Below are positions 4,520 through 11,754 of a stretch of 11,754 nt of DNA, in pieces. Origin of the DNA: CAYFTL01 sp964346145 (lineage in GTDB: Bacteria; Bacillota; Clostridia; Christensenellales; Aristaeellaceae). The position numbers and the translations under genes were made by a program. Numbering within the stretch: the first letter of the stretch is position 1; every line of letters begins with the position of its first letter. The stretch covers positions 1-11,754 of the forward strand of contig CAYFTL010000049.1 in the NCBI GenBank assembly GCA_964346145.1, read 5' to 3'. The notes below the pieces were generated by a model. It did no database searches and was not told where the DNA came from. It was given only the letters and a program-made list of their open reading frames with translations.

Positions 4520-7050
4520 TGAAGCTGTGTTTTTCAACGAAGGGCTGGCCGGATTCGGCTTGGTTCGAGTTTAGGGAAATGGCTGAAGAATATCGTTTTG
4601 ACGGCATAGAATTGCATGCACCTCAAAGGGATATTTATCGCGGGGAGGGAGCGCCCTTTTCCGATGCCGAAATTAACAGAACAGTGCGCCATATGGTGGA
4701 CCGCGGTTACAGAATTCCCTGCGTGGACTCGGGCAGCAATCTGGCAGGCGGCGACAATATAGCAGAAACCGTGCAAAGCGTTCAACAAGATATCGCCCTG
4801 GCCCAGCGGATGCGCTCACCCTACGTGTGCGTACACGCTGCGGTGGCAGAAGGGCAAGATTTTGCCCAGGCCTTTGAAAGCGTACAAGCCTGCTTGAATG
4901 AATTGCTGCCCTACGCCGCCCGGGCCGGGGTGATGGTGCTGCTGGAAACCGAGGGGATATTTGCCGACACCGAAAAGCTGCGCGATCTGCTGAACTACTA
5001 CGCCCACGATTCCTTGGGCGCGGTGTGGGAGCTCAATGCGCCCGTGCGCGTAGCCGGGGAATCTCCCGAGGAAACCATCGAAAACTTGGGTGCTTACGTG
5101 CGCCACGTGCATATGAAAGACTCTGAAGTGATCGATGGAAGCGTGCAATATAGGCTGATGGGTGAAGGCAGTTTGCCTATGGAAGAGATTTTCATGGCGC
5201 TGCGCTCAATAAATTATGATGGATTTTACGGCTTTGAATGGTGCCCGGAATGGATGCGGGGAATCATTGGCGCCGATGTGGCCTTGCCCCATTTTGCCAA
5301 CTATATGCACGTCTACCGGCGTAGCATGCGCAAAAAGCACCGGTTGTACAGCAACAAAGCCGGCACCGGAAAATACGTGTGGAAAAAAGATTTGCTCATA
5401 GAAGAAACCTTTCCCCAGGTGCTGGACCGCATGGCCGAAGAGTTTCCAGACCAATACGCCATCAAATACACCACCTTAGATTACACCCGTACCTATTCGG
5501 AATTCCGCGACGATGTGGACACTTTTGCCCGCTCGCTGATTGCTTTGGGGGTTGAGGCCGGCGATCACGTATCCATTTGGGCGACCAATCTTCCCCAGTG
5601 GTACATTGCATTTTGGGCGGTTACCAAAATCGGGGCGGTGCTGGTAACGGTGAACACCGCTTACAAAATTCATGAAGCTGAGTATTTGCTGCGCCAGTCG
5701 GACACCCACACCCTCATCATGATCGACGGCTATCGGGATTCCAACTACGCCGAAATTATGACTGAGCTGTGCCCGGAAACCAAGGATACCCCTTCGGGCA
5801 AGCCGCTGCACTGCAAACGGTTGCCGTTTTTGCGCAACATCATTACGGTGGGCTTTGAAATGCCGGGCTGTATCAGCTGGAATCAGGCGATCAGCCAGGC
5901 ACCCCGCATTCCGCTGGAGGAAGTGCGCCGCCGCGCCGCTGCGGTGAGCGTTCATGATGTGGGCAATATGCAGTATACATCGGGCACCACCGGCTTTCCC
6001 AAGGGCGTCATGCTGACCCACCACAACATCGTCAACAACGGGAAGTGTATCGGTGACCGAATGGATCTGTCCACCGCCGACAGGCTGATGATCCACGTGC
6101 CCATGTTCCACTGCTTTGGCATGGTGCTGGCGATGACTGCGGCCATGACCCACGGCGCAACGATTTGCCCGTTGCCCTACTTTACACCCAAATCCTCTTT
6201 GGCGTGCATCAATCAGGAACAGATTACCGCATTCCACGGAGTGCCCACTATGTTCATCGCCATGTTGGAGCATCCGGATTTTGAGCACACTGATTTTTCC
6301 CACATGCGCACCGGGATCATGGCGGGCAGCCCCTGTCCGGTATCGGTGATGAAGGCTGTGCTCGAAAAAATGAACATGAGCGAGATTACCATCGTCTTTG
6401 GGCAGACCGAATCTTCGCCCGGTTGCACGATGAGCTCGGCAGACGATTCCATCGATGTGCGGGTGGGCACGGTAGGGCGGCCATTGCCCGAAATTGAATG
6501 CCGAATCGTAGATCCTGAAACCGGCGAAGAGCTGCCCGACGGCGAGACCGGTGAGTTTGTGGCCAGGGGTTACAACATTATGAAGGGATATTATAAAATG
6601 CCTCGGGCAACCTTGCAGGCCATCGACAAGGACGGCTGGCTGCACACGGGAGACTTGGCCTGCAGAAACCCCGACGGAAATTTCCGCATCACCGGGCGCT
6701 TGAAGGACATGATCATCCGCGGCGGGGAAAACATTTACCCCAAGGAAATCGAGGAATTCATTTATACTCACCCCAAGGTTAGGGATGTGCAGGTCATCGG
6801 CGTGCCGGATGAGCAGTACGGCGAAGAAATCATGGCCTGCGTAATTTTAAAGGAAAACGAAGCACTCACCGAAGAGGAACTCAAATCCTATGTGCGCGAG
6901 CACACGGCGCGCCACAAGGTGCCGCGCTATGTGGAGTTTGTAACCTCGTTCCCGATGAATGCGGCCGGAAAGATTCAAAAGTTTAAAATGCGCGAAGAAG
7001 CGATCGAATCGCTGAAGCTGCGCAAAGCCGCCGAAATAGAAACCGCATAA
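4519..7050 (+). CDS. Xylose-isomerase-like TIM barrel fused to acyl-CoA synthetase
   Basis: One uninterrupted 843-residue frame encodes two enzymes. Residues 1-265 resemble the sugar phosphate isomerase/epimerase (AP endonuclease 2) TIM barrel. Putative metal ligands are Glu143 (LLETEG), His198 (RHVHMKD) and Glu240 (YGFEW); the usual Asp position seems to be Glu171 in WELNAP. Residues about 285-840 are an AMP-forming acyl-CoA synthetase of the FadD/ACSF2/YngI type, activating a carboxylic acid to acyl-AMP and then acyl-CoA. They carry the phosphate loop YTSGTTGFPKG (486-496), VFGQTE (626-631), GWLHTGD (706-712), GRLKDMIIRGGENIYP (726-741) and catalytic Lys818 in NAAGKIQK. A basic linker (about 268-292) joins them. 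The start overlaps the LeuA-like stop (TAATG) with GAGGAG 8 nt upstream, indicating translational coupling. The acid substrate is unknown; a branched-chain or hydroxy acid is a guess from the leucine T-box. Confidence 0.92.
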   Translation: MKLCFSTKGWPDSAWFEFREMAEEYRFDGIELHAPQRDIYRGEGAPFSDAEINRTVRHMVDRGYRIPCVDSGSNLAGGDNIAETVQSVQQDIALAQRMRSPYVCVHAAVAEGQDFAQAFESVQACLNELLPYAARAGVMVLLETEGIFADTEKLRDLLNYYAHDSLGAVWELNAPVRVAGESPEETIENLGAYVRHVHMKDSEVIDGSVQYRLMGEGSLPMEEIFMALRSINYDGFYGFEWCPEWMRGIIGADVALPHFANYMHVYRRSMRKKHRLYSNKAGTGKYVWKKDLLIEETFPQVLDRMAEEFPDQYAIKYTTLDYTRTYSEFRDDVDTFARSLIALGVEAGDHVSIWATNLPQWYIAFWAVTKIGAVLVTVNTAYKIHEAEYLLRQSDTHTLIMIDGYRDSNYAEIMTELCPETKDTPSGKPLHCKRLPFLRNIITVGFEMPGCISWNQAISQAPRIPLEEVRRRAAAVSVHDVGNMQYTSGTTGFPKGVMLTHHNIVNNGKCIGDRMDLSTADRLMIHVPMFHCFGMVLAMTAAMTHGATICPLPYFTPKSSLACINQEQITAFHGVPTMFIAMLEHPDFEHTDFSHMRTGIMAGSPCPVSVMKAVLEKMNMSEITIVFGQTESSPGCTMSSADDSIDVRVGTVGRPLPEIECRIVDPETGEELPDGETGEFVARGYNIMKGYYKMPRATLQAIDKDGWLHTGDLACRNPDGNFRITGRLKDMIIRGGENIYPKEIEEFIYTHPKVRDVQVIGVPDEQYGEEIMACVILKENEALTEEELKSYVREHTARHKVPRYVEFVTSFPMNAAGKIQKFKMREEAIESLKLRKAAEIETA

Positions 7051-7098
7051 AAAATAAAAACAAGCATTTTGAAAATTCAAAACGCTTGTTTTTATTTT
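7051..7098. terminator. Bidirectional terminator between convergent operons
   Basis: AAAATAAAAACAAGC (7051-7065) pairs with GCTTGTTTTTATTTT (7084-7098), extended by TTTTG/CAAAA (7067-7071 with 7078-7082) around an AAAATT loop. A-rich and T-rich flanks on both arms give a U-tract in either direction, so it can stop both the plus-strand T-box operon and the minus-strand cysK-metY operon. A second weak inverted repeat, GGTTGC/GCAACC (7115-7120 and 7134-7139), lies between it and the metY stop codon. Confidence 0.88.
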
Positions 7099-7157
7099 AA
7101 AATCTTTAAATTTGGGTTGCGGTCACGCCATCTGCAACCGAAAGCATTGCCTGCCTA

Positions 7158-8453
7158 TTAGCCCTCAAAAGCCTGCTGCAGATCGGCAATCAGGTCTTCG
7201 ACCCGCTCAATGCCGATGGACAGCCGCACGGTATTGGGTTTGATGCCCTGCTCCTCCTGCTCCTGGGCGTTCAGCTGGCCGTGGGTAGTGGTGGCGGGAT
7301 GGATGACTAAGGATTTTACGTCTGCCACATTAGCCACCAACGAGAAGATTTGCAGCCGGTCGATGAACGCCATGGTCTGCTGCTTATCGCCCTTAATCTC
7401 AATAGTAAATATAGATCCGCCGCCATTGGGGAAATAGCGCGCATAAAGCTTTTTGTCCCCCGAACTCTCCAAGGAAGGGTGGTGCACCTTCTCCACCTGG
7501 GGGTGGGCGTTTAAAAACTCCACAATTTTCAGTGCGTTTTGTGCCTGGCGTTCCACCCGCAGCGATAAGGTTTCCAGCCCGCGCAGCAGCAAAAACGCAT
7601 TAAACGGAGAAATGCATGCCCCCATGTCGCGCAACAAAATGGCGCGCACATAGCTGACCAGCGCCTGGTTGCCGGCCGCCTGCACAAAGGACAGGCCGTG
7701 GTAGCTGGGATCCGGATCGGCGATGTTTGGGAACTTGCCGCTGGCCACCCAATCAAAGCAGCCGCCGTCTACGATGACGCCCCCCATTGTGGATCCGTGT
7801 CCGTCCAAAAACTTGGTCGCTGAATGCACTACGATGTCGGCGCCATGCTCTATCGGGCGGAAGAAATACGGCGTGGCAAAGGTATTGTCAACGACCAGCG
7901 GAATGCTGTGGGCGTGAGCGATGTCGGCGATCGCCTTAAAGTCGGCTAGGTTGGAGTGGGGATTGCCCATCGATTCAATAAAAATTGCCTTGGTGTTGGG
8001 CTGTATGGCCTTGCGGAAGTTTTCGGGATCGTCCGAATCCACGAAGGAGGCTTCTATGCCTTGGCGCTTAAAGGTGTGGGCCAACAGGTTATAGGTGCCG
8101 CCGTAGATGGTCTTTGCCGAAAGGATGTGATCTCCCTGCTGAGCCAGCGCTTGGAAGGTATAGGTGATCGCAGCGGCGCCCGAAGCCAGAGCCAGCGCGC
8201 CCGATCCGCCTTCCAGCGCGGCGATGCGCTTTTCAAAAACCCCTTGCGTCGGGCTGGTTAGTCGGCCGTAGATGTTGCCTTCGGCCTTCAGCTCGAACCG
8301 GTCCGCTGCGTTGGCGGCGCTGTCAAACACGTAGGATGTGCTCTGGTAAATGGGAACCGATAGCGCCCCCGTAGCCGGATCCGGCCGTTCCTGCCCTACG
8401 TGCACCTGTTTGGTTTCGAAAGCCCACTGATCTGCATTGTTGGGTGTAGACAT
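7158..8453 (-). CDS. metY: O-acetylhomoserine sulfhydrylase
   Basis: A PLP-dependent cytoplasmic enzyme that makes homocysteine directly from O-acetyl-L-homoserine and sulfide, feeding methionine synthesis. The 431-residue length is typical of MetY and longer than the roughly 380-400 of MetB/MetC. Signatures of the Cys/Met metabolism PLP family are IYGRLTSPT (61-69), the GxxAxxxA segment SGAAAITYTF (91-100), VVDNTFATPY (187-196, Asp189 contacts the PLP ring nitrogen) and SATKFLDGHGSTMGG (211-225, with Lys214 as the PLP lysine). The C-terminus has RLSIGIERVEDLIADLQQA, also typical. A GTGAGGAAAAGG-type ribosome binding site precedes the ATG. It lies 41 nt downstream of cysK and is probably co-transcribed. 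A related O-succinylhomoserine sulfhydrylase or methionine gamma-lyase is possible but less likely from the length. Confidence 0.9.
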   Translation of the reverse strand: MSTPNNADQWAFETKQVHVGQERPDPATGALSVPIYQSTSYVFDSAANAADRFELKAEGNIYGRLTSPTQGVFEKRIAALEGGSGALALASGAAAITYTFQALAQQGDHILSAKTIYGGTYNLLAHTFKRQGIEASFVDSDDPENFRKAIQPNTKAIFIESMGNPHSNLADFKAIADIAHAHSIPLVVDNTFATPYFFRPIEHGADIVVHSATKFLDGHGSTMGGVIVDGGCFDWVASGKFPNIADPDPSYHGLSFVQAAGNQALVSYVRAILLRDMGACISPFNAFLLLRGLETLSLRVERQAQNALKIVEFLNAHPQVEKVHHPSLESSGDKKLYARYFPNGGGSIFTIEIKGDKQQTMAFIDRLQIFSLVANVADVKSLVIHPATTTHGQLNAQEQEEQGIKPNTVRLSIGIERVEDLIADLQQAFEG

Positions 8454-8494
8454 AACCTTTTCCTCACTTTATGTATTTGATTATATATTGGTCT

Positions 8495-9421
8495 TTATTC
8501 GAACATGGGGGTGGACAGGTAGCGCTCGCCGGTGTCCGGAAGCAGCGCCAGGATGGTTTTGCCGGCGTTCTCCTCGCGCTGGGCCAGCTGCACAGCCGCC
8601 CACACTGCGGCGCCCGACGAAATACCGACCAAAATTCCCTCGGCGTGGGCAACTTTTTTGCCAAATTCCATCGCCTCAGCGCTGGGCACGCGCAGCACCT
8701 CATCGCAAATCGATACGTTTAGGGTGTCGGGTATAAACCCGGCGCCGATCCCCTGAATTTTGTGGGGACCTGCCTTGCCTTCGGTGATCACTGGAGAATC
8801 CTCGGGCTCCAATCCCACAACATGAATCGAGGGATTTTTTTCTTTCAAATAGCGCCCTGTACCGGAAACCGTGCCGCCGGTGCCGATCCCTGCCACGAAC
8901 AGATCAATCTGTCCATCGGTATCTGCCCAAATTTCTGGGCCGGTGGTTTCGTAGTGGGCCTTGGGGTTTGCCATATTGGTGAACTGGCCGGGAATTAGTG
9001 CACCCGGGGTTTCCTGGGCAATGCGTTCGGCCTCCGCTATAGCACCTTTCATCCCCTTGCTGCCATCGGTCAGCACCAGCTCGGCGCCGTACGCGCGCAA
9101 CAGTACCCGGCGTTCGGCGCTCATGGTTTCGGGCATGGTCAGGATAATCTTGTATCCCTTGGAAGCGGCTATGGCCGCCAAACCGATTCCGGTGTTTCCG
9201 CTGGTGGGTTCCACGATCACCGCACCGGGTTTTAGCAAACCGCGCTCTTCCGCATCTTCAATCATAGCCTTGGCTATCCTATCCTTCACGCTGCCGGCCG
9301 GGTTAAAATATTCCAGCTTCAACAGCAGCTGAGCCTTCAATCCCAACAACTCTTCCAAGCGCTGTGCGCGCATAATCGGTGTCCTGCCTACCATATCGGC
9401 AAAACCGTTGTATATTTTCAT
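8495..9421 (-). CDS. cysK: Cysteine synthase (O-acetylserine sulfhydrylase)
   Basis: This PLP enzyme converts O-acetyl-L-serine and sulfide to L-cysteine and acetate. Counting from the start chosen here it has 308 residues, normal for CysK. Signatures are MVGRTPIMR (10-18), NPAGSVKDR (40-48, Lys46 is the PLP lysine), PTSGNTGIGLAA (72-83, the Asn-loop that binds substrate), GIGTGGTVSG (PLP phosphate loop), SSGAA near the C-terminus and the closing LLPDTGERYLSTPMF, which is very typical of CysK rather than CysM. An in-frame ATG lies seven codons upstream (9442), but AAGGAGG (9430-9436) is within that stretch and sits 8 nt before the ATG at 9421, so 9421 is the true start. It is first in a probable operon with metY; both enzymes use sulfide, giving the cell cysteine and homocysteine. 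Confidence 0.94.
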   Translation of the reverse strand: MKIYNGFADMVGRTPIMRAQRLEELLGLKAQLLLKLEYFNPAGSVKDRIAKAMIEDAEERGLLKPGAVIVEPTSGNTGIGLAAIAASKGYKIILTMPETMSAERRVLLRAYGAELVLTDGSKGMKGAIAEAERIAQETPGALIPGQFTNMANPKAHYETTGPEIWADTDGQIDLFVAGIGTGGTVSGTGRYLKEKNPSIHVVGLEPEDSPVITEGKAGPHKIQGIGAGFIPDTLNVSICDEVLRVPSAEAMEFGKKVAHAEGILVGISSGAAVWAAVQLAQREENAGKTILALLPDTGERYLSTPMFE

Positions 9422-9480
9422 ACAAAAAACCTCCTTGTTCATGTTGCTTTAAATGCATTCGATTTAAAAGTTCTAATCCT

Positions 9481-9509
9481 ATTGTACCATTGCGCCGGCT
9501 TTTTTGAAA
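9481..9509 (-). promoter_or_regulatory. Probable cysK-metY promoter
   Basis: On the minus strand TACAAT (9481-9486, 5/6 match to -10) has a TTTCAA candidate -35 (9504-9509) at 17 bp. It leaves a leader of about 50 nt before the cysK start. I see no S-box, T-box or other riboswitch in this short leader, so regulation is likely by a DNA-binding protein, if any. Confidence 0.55.
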
Positions 9510-9557
9510 TAAGTTTGTGGCGGCGGCCAACATTCGAGTATATTTTTCTTGTAATCT

Positions 9558-9586
9558 TTCACATAAAAAAATCAACGTGATATAAT
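9558..9586 (+). promoter_or_regulatory. Strong promoter of the UroD-family gene
   Basis: TTCACA (9558-9563, 5/6) is followed after 17 bp by a perfect TATAAT (9581-9586), preceded by TGA, giving an extended -10. Just downstream, GTGT-TT-ACAC (9597-9606) is a perfect 4+4 inverted repeat at about +5 to +14, a position suited to an operator, though short enough to be chance. Confidence 0.75.
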
Positions 9587-9632
9587 AGACTGAAACGTGT
9601 TTACACAAACTTTTTGAGGAGGCATTCATTCC

Positions 9633-10778
9633 ATGCAGTCTGACCCGAAGATTCACGCACAGAACCAACGAATGATCGAAATCCTTTCCCAAGATGCCGA
9701 GCGCTATCAAGCTTCCGTATTGCTTCAGCGCCGGGTATTTGAAGGGAAGTCTAGCGCTCAACACCCTCTGTTGCTCGGTTGCAATCTGGAACTGAGCGGC
9801 TATGAATCCTTCAACACCAAGCAAATTCACTACGATTCGGAAAAAATGCTGCATGCTCAATTGACCGGAGCCCTCGGCGCACAGGCAGGCAATCGGGAAG
9901 CAGTTCCCTCGGTTCGGGCAAACATGGGTTGCGGCATCGTGCCTGCCTTGTTCGGCCTCACCCAGGCGCTGTTTGACGATAAAATGCCGTGGCTACTTGA
10001 GCATCTGAGCCGCGAGCAAATCATGGAAATGAAGCCCTCGGATCTGACCATAACCCCGGAATTCAAGCAAGCGCTGGATCACATGGAATATATGGCCGAG
10101 GCCCTTGCGGGCAGCGGCTGTGCGCTGTATCCGTTGGACATACAGGGAGCCTTCGACACCGCCCACCTGGTCTACGGCGACGAAATTTTTTATGATTTGT
10201 ATGATGAGCCTGAGTTCGTGCACCACCTGCTGGATCTGAGTTGCCATGCGATTGAAATCGCTTTTGAGGAGTGTTTAAAGCGCATCCCGGGATCGGATCA
10301 GACCGTGTGCCACTACAACTGCCTGGCCATGCCTCGCTCCTTGGGCGGAATAAAGCTCAGCGAAGATACCCCCACCTTGCTCGGCGGTGAGCAAATTGAA
10401 GAGTTTGTGAAACCCTATATGCATCGTTTGTTGAAGCACTTTGGCGGCGGATACATTCACTATTGCGGCGAGAATCCACACTTGCTGAAAACTGTGCTGG
10501 AAGAGCCGTTGGCCTACGGCCTCAACTTTGGCAATCCCGAAAAGCACAATATGGACGAGGTTTTGAACACCCTTTCTTCGCTGCACAAGGTTTACTATGG
10601 TGCAGTGCCCATGGCCGACGGTGAAAGCTTCTCCCAATATTTCGAACGTGCGCTGCGCTCCTCCTTCGCTGACGGCCAGTCTTGGCTGTTGCTCTCCTAC
10701 AATTGTGCGCCCGATCAGCGAGACCAGGTGGATGCGGCGTGGAGCGATGCCTGCGAGCAGGTATACCAAAACGTGTAG
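9633..10778 (+). CDS. Uroporphyrinogen decarboxylase family protein, function unknown
   Basis: The 381-residue protein fits the URO-D superfamily, which contains heme-pathway HemE and the MtaA/CmuA-type cobalamin methyltransferases. The best landmarks are the glycine-rich run ending IHYCGENPHLL (275-285), resembling the HxCG zinc motif of the methyltransferase branch (His276, Cys278), and the NMGCGIVPALFG segment (97-108). The HemE N-terminal RQAGRYxPEY motif is absent, so it is unlikely to be HemE. The third zinc ligand, usually a Cys further on, is not obvious: the equivalent segment reads LNFGNPEKHN. Residues 163-175 (CALYPLDIQGAFD) look like an active-site barrel strand. GAGGAGG (9616-9622) lies 10 nt before the ATG. 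It is monocistronic, with its own promoter and terminator and no corrinoid protein or other methyltransferase gene next to it, so no substrate can be assigned. Confidence 0.82.
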   Translation: MQSDPKIHAQNQRMIEILSQDAERYQASVLLQRRVFEGKSSAQHPLLLGCNLELSGYESFNTKQIHYDSEKMLHAQLTGALGAQAGNREAVPSVRANMGCGIVPALFGLTQALFDDKMPWLLEHLSREQIMEMKPSDLTITPEFKQALDHMEYMAEALAGSGCALYPLDIQGAFDTAHLVYGDEIFYDLYDEPEFVHHLLDLSCHAIEIAFEECLKRIPGSDQTVCHYNCLAMPRSLGGIKLSEDTPTLLGGEQIEEFVKPYMHRLLKHFGGGYIHYCGENPHLLKTVLEEPLAYGLNFGNPEKHNMDEVLNTLSSLHKVYYGAVPMADGESFSQYFERALRSSFADGQSWLLLSYNCAPDQRDQVDAAWSDACEQVYQNV

Positions 10779-10832
10779 AATGTCTTCAAAATCCCATAGC
10801 GCAAACAAAATGTTTGGATGCAAAATAAAGTC

Positions 10833-10881
10833 AACAAAAGGCTCTCTTCTTGAAATTTAGGAAGAGGCCTTTTGTTAAACA
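10833..10881 (+). terminator. Intrinsic terminator of the UroD-family gene
   Basis: AACAAAAGGC (10833-10842) pairs with GCCTTTTGTT (10867-10876). After one bulged T, CTCTTC (10844-10849) pairs with GAAGAG (10861-10866), closing a GAAATTT-type loop. The 3' arm and flank are T-rich. The hairpin lies about 55 nt after the stop codon. Between it and the next promoter (10882-10999) I see no gene or named element. Confidence 0.85.
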
Positions 10882-10999
10882 TTTTCTTACAAACCGTGGA
10901 CGAAATTTGGCCTGAAGTATGTGTTCGATTGGCTTCAATAAAACCTAACGATGTGTCAAGGTATCGTCACAGTCGGTTCACTTTTTCTGCTGCCCCGTG

Positions 11000-11008
11000 T
11001 GATAAAAT
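11000..11008 (+). promoter_or_regulatory. Possible extended -10 promoter of the lipoprotein gene
   Basis: TGATAAAAT is an extended -10 element (TGn plus TAAAAT) about 50 nt before the start. A TTCACT (10977-10982) lies 20 bp upstream, too far for a normal -35, so the extended -10 would have to carry the promoter. Confidence 0.4.
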
Positions 11009-11058
11009 AATAAAAAGGGCAAAAGCGGAGATTGTCTGCACCTTCGGAGGCGTTTTAA

Positions 11059-11670
11059 TTGATGAAACCCAAAATAAAGTACATTTGTTTGCTGTTGTGC
11101 TTTCCCTTGCTTCTAAGCGGTTGCGGCGCAAACGGAGAAAATAAAGTCGGTTCAACGGGCTTGAACCTTACGTTCATGTCCAGCTATGTGGATGGAGAAG
11201 CGGCCGATGCTTTTGGCGTTGATTTGGTCAAGCAGGCCACCGACTTAAAAGAGGGCGAGGGTATAGAGATCAACCCGCAAAGCACGGGCTCGACCGATGC
11301 AGACCCGGCCATGACCATGGGCGCCATGATGAAAATCGATGCGATGATCGCAGCCAAAGAGCTGGATGTGATGATTTGTGATACCGATCAGGCGGCGCGC
11401 TATGCACGCAGCGAAAGCTTCTTGCCCATGAACGAGCTGTTAAGCGAAGAACAGTTGAAAAGTGCCCAAGGCCGGCTGATTTCTTATGATATGGTGGATA
11501 TGGAAGGCAACGCAACCGGCCAGGAGACGGCGGCGGTCGGGTTGGATATATCCCAGGTAGACGGCCTGACTAGCTTTATGGACGATTCTGACAAGGCGGT
11601 ATTTGTGGTTGCTAACACGCAGAACCTGGCTGCATCCAGGCAATTAATTGATTATCTTTTAGACCTATAA
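11059..11670 (+). CDS. Small predicted lipoprotein
   Basis: The N-terminus is a clear type II signal peptide: basic MMKPKIKY, a hydrophobic core, then LLSGC, so the protein would be lipid-anchored at Cys22 on the outer face of the cytoplasmic membrane. The remaining 180 residues are acidic and hydrophilic. The segment MMKIDAMIAAKELDVMICDTDQAARYARSESFLPMNELLS (about 93-130) resembles the part of extracellular solute-binding proteins that follows a buried strand, but the whole is half their usual size and no transporter genes adjoin it. GGAGG (11046-11050) is 8 nt before TTG 11059 and 11 nt before ATG 11062, so either could be the start. It is monocistronic with its own terminator. No function can be assigned. 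Confidence 0.8.
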   Translation: MMKPKIKYICLLLCFPLLLSGCGANGENKVGSTGLNLTFMSSYVDGEAADAFGVDLVKQATDLKEGEGIEINPQSTGSTDADPAMTMGAMMKIDAMIAAKELDVMICDTDQAARYARSESFLPMNELLSEEQLKSAQGRLISYDMVDMEGNATGQETAAVGLDISQVDGLTSFMDDSDKAVFVVANTQNLAASRQLIDYLLDL

Positions 11671-11681
11671 AGATTAGAAAA

Positions 11682-11716
11682 ATAAAAGCCGCCGATTTAA
11701 AATCGGCGGCTTTTAT
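11682..11716 (+). terminator. Intrinsic terminator of the lipoprotein gene
   Basis: ATAAAAGCCGCCGATT (11682-11697) and AATCGGCGGCTTTTAT (11701-11716) form a perfect 16-bp stem with a very short loop, with a T-run at the end of the 3' arm. It starts 11 nt after the stop codon. The A-rich 5' arm makes it potentially active in the other direction as well. Confidence 0.92.
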
Positions 11717-11741
11717 AGCGCTCGAACGGGAACTGTAAAGC

Positions 11742-11747
11742 TTGACA
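11742..11747 (+). promoter_or_regulatory. Possible -35 box of a gene beyond the window
   Basis: A perfect TTGACA lies 7 nt from the right edge. The -10 position is outside the window, so this is only a suggestion that a new rightward transcript starts there. Confidence 0.3.
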
Positions 11748-11754
11748 ATTTGCT

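Noticed and set aside
5476..6771. A 431-codon open frame on the minus strand inside the acyl-CoA synthetase part of the fusion gene
   Set aside because: It is antisense to a protein with every expected motif, has a His/Gly/Arg-rich composition typical of a shadow frame, no recognisable domain and no ribosome binding site that I can see.
4519..7050. Two separate genes, barrel and ligase, merged by a frameshift or sequencing error
   Set aside because: The frame is continuous through a plausible basic linker, with no stop codon or start/ribosome-binding-site arrangement between the domains; a true fusion is the simpler reading, though read data would settle it.
9422..9442. ATG at 9442 as the start of cysK
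   Set aside because: The AAGGAGG box lies between it and the ATG at 9421, which also matches the usual CysK N-terminus.
10872..11144. A 90-codon plus-strand frame between the UroD-family gene and the lipoprotein gene
   Set aside because: It begins inside the terminator hairpin, has no ribosome binding site, overlaps the lipoprotein start in another frame and ends in a basic run generated by the signal-peptide codons.
1..11754. CRISPR array, insertion sequence, tRNA/rRNA gene or prophage remnant
   Set aside because: No regularly spaced repeats, transposase motifs, terminal inverted repeats, tRNA cloverleaf or phage-type genes were seen on either strand.

Overview
The window reads as chromosomal DNA of a Gram-positive anaerobe of the class Clostridia (Bacillota), perhaps Oscillospiraceae/Ruminococcaceae-like. 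The support is consistent AGGAGG-type ribosome binding sites, a classical T-box leader, a class II FbaA-type aldolase, a standalone BioY, and TTGACA/TATAAT promoters in moderate-GC DNA. The taxonomic guess is inference. There are no rRNA, tRNA, CRISPR or insertion sequences, and no frameshifted genes.

Layout. (1) 36-902 (-) is fructose-bisphosphate aldolase, divergent from bioY (1073-1600, +). The region between them holds both promoters, a compact palindrome just after the bioY -10, and repeated GGTTA/TAACC motifs. (2) 1768-2640 (+) is a small two-gene unit: a two-TM protein of unknown function and a short UspA-like protein. (3) 2772-7050 (+) is the most unusual part. A promoter and a complete T-box leader, with probable leucine specifier CUC, control two translationally coupled genes. 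The first is a full-length relative of 2-isopropylmalate synthase (LeuA) whose metal-binding residues are replaced while its C-terminal leucine-regulatory domain is well kept. The second is an 843-residue fusion of a xylose-isomerase-like TIM barrel to an AMP-forming acyl-CoA synthetase. (4) A bidirectional terminator separates this operon from a convergent cysK-metY sulfhydrylase operon (8495-9421 and 7158-8453, -). (5) 9633-10778 (+) is a standalone uroporphyrinogen-decarboxylase-family protein with a strong promoter and terminator. (6) 11059-11670 (+) is a small predicted lipoprotein with its own terminator. A possible -35 box for a further gene lies at the right edge.

How the parts work together. 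Most genes are independent housekeeping or accessory units: glycolysis, biotin uptake, cysteine/homocysteine synthesis. The T-box operon is the candidate undescribed system. By T-box logic it would be induced when tRNA-Leu is uncharged. It makes a probable LeuA pseudoenzyme, which could sense leucine or modulate an active LeuA, together with an acid-activating fusion enzyme. The link to leucine or another branched-chain acid is inference from the leader and the regulatory domain; the substrate and product cannot be read from the sequence.
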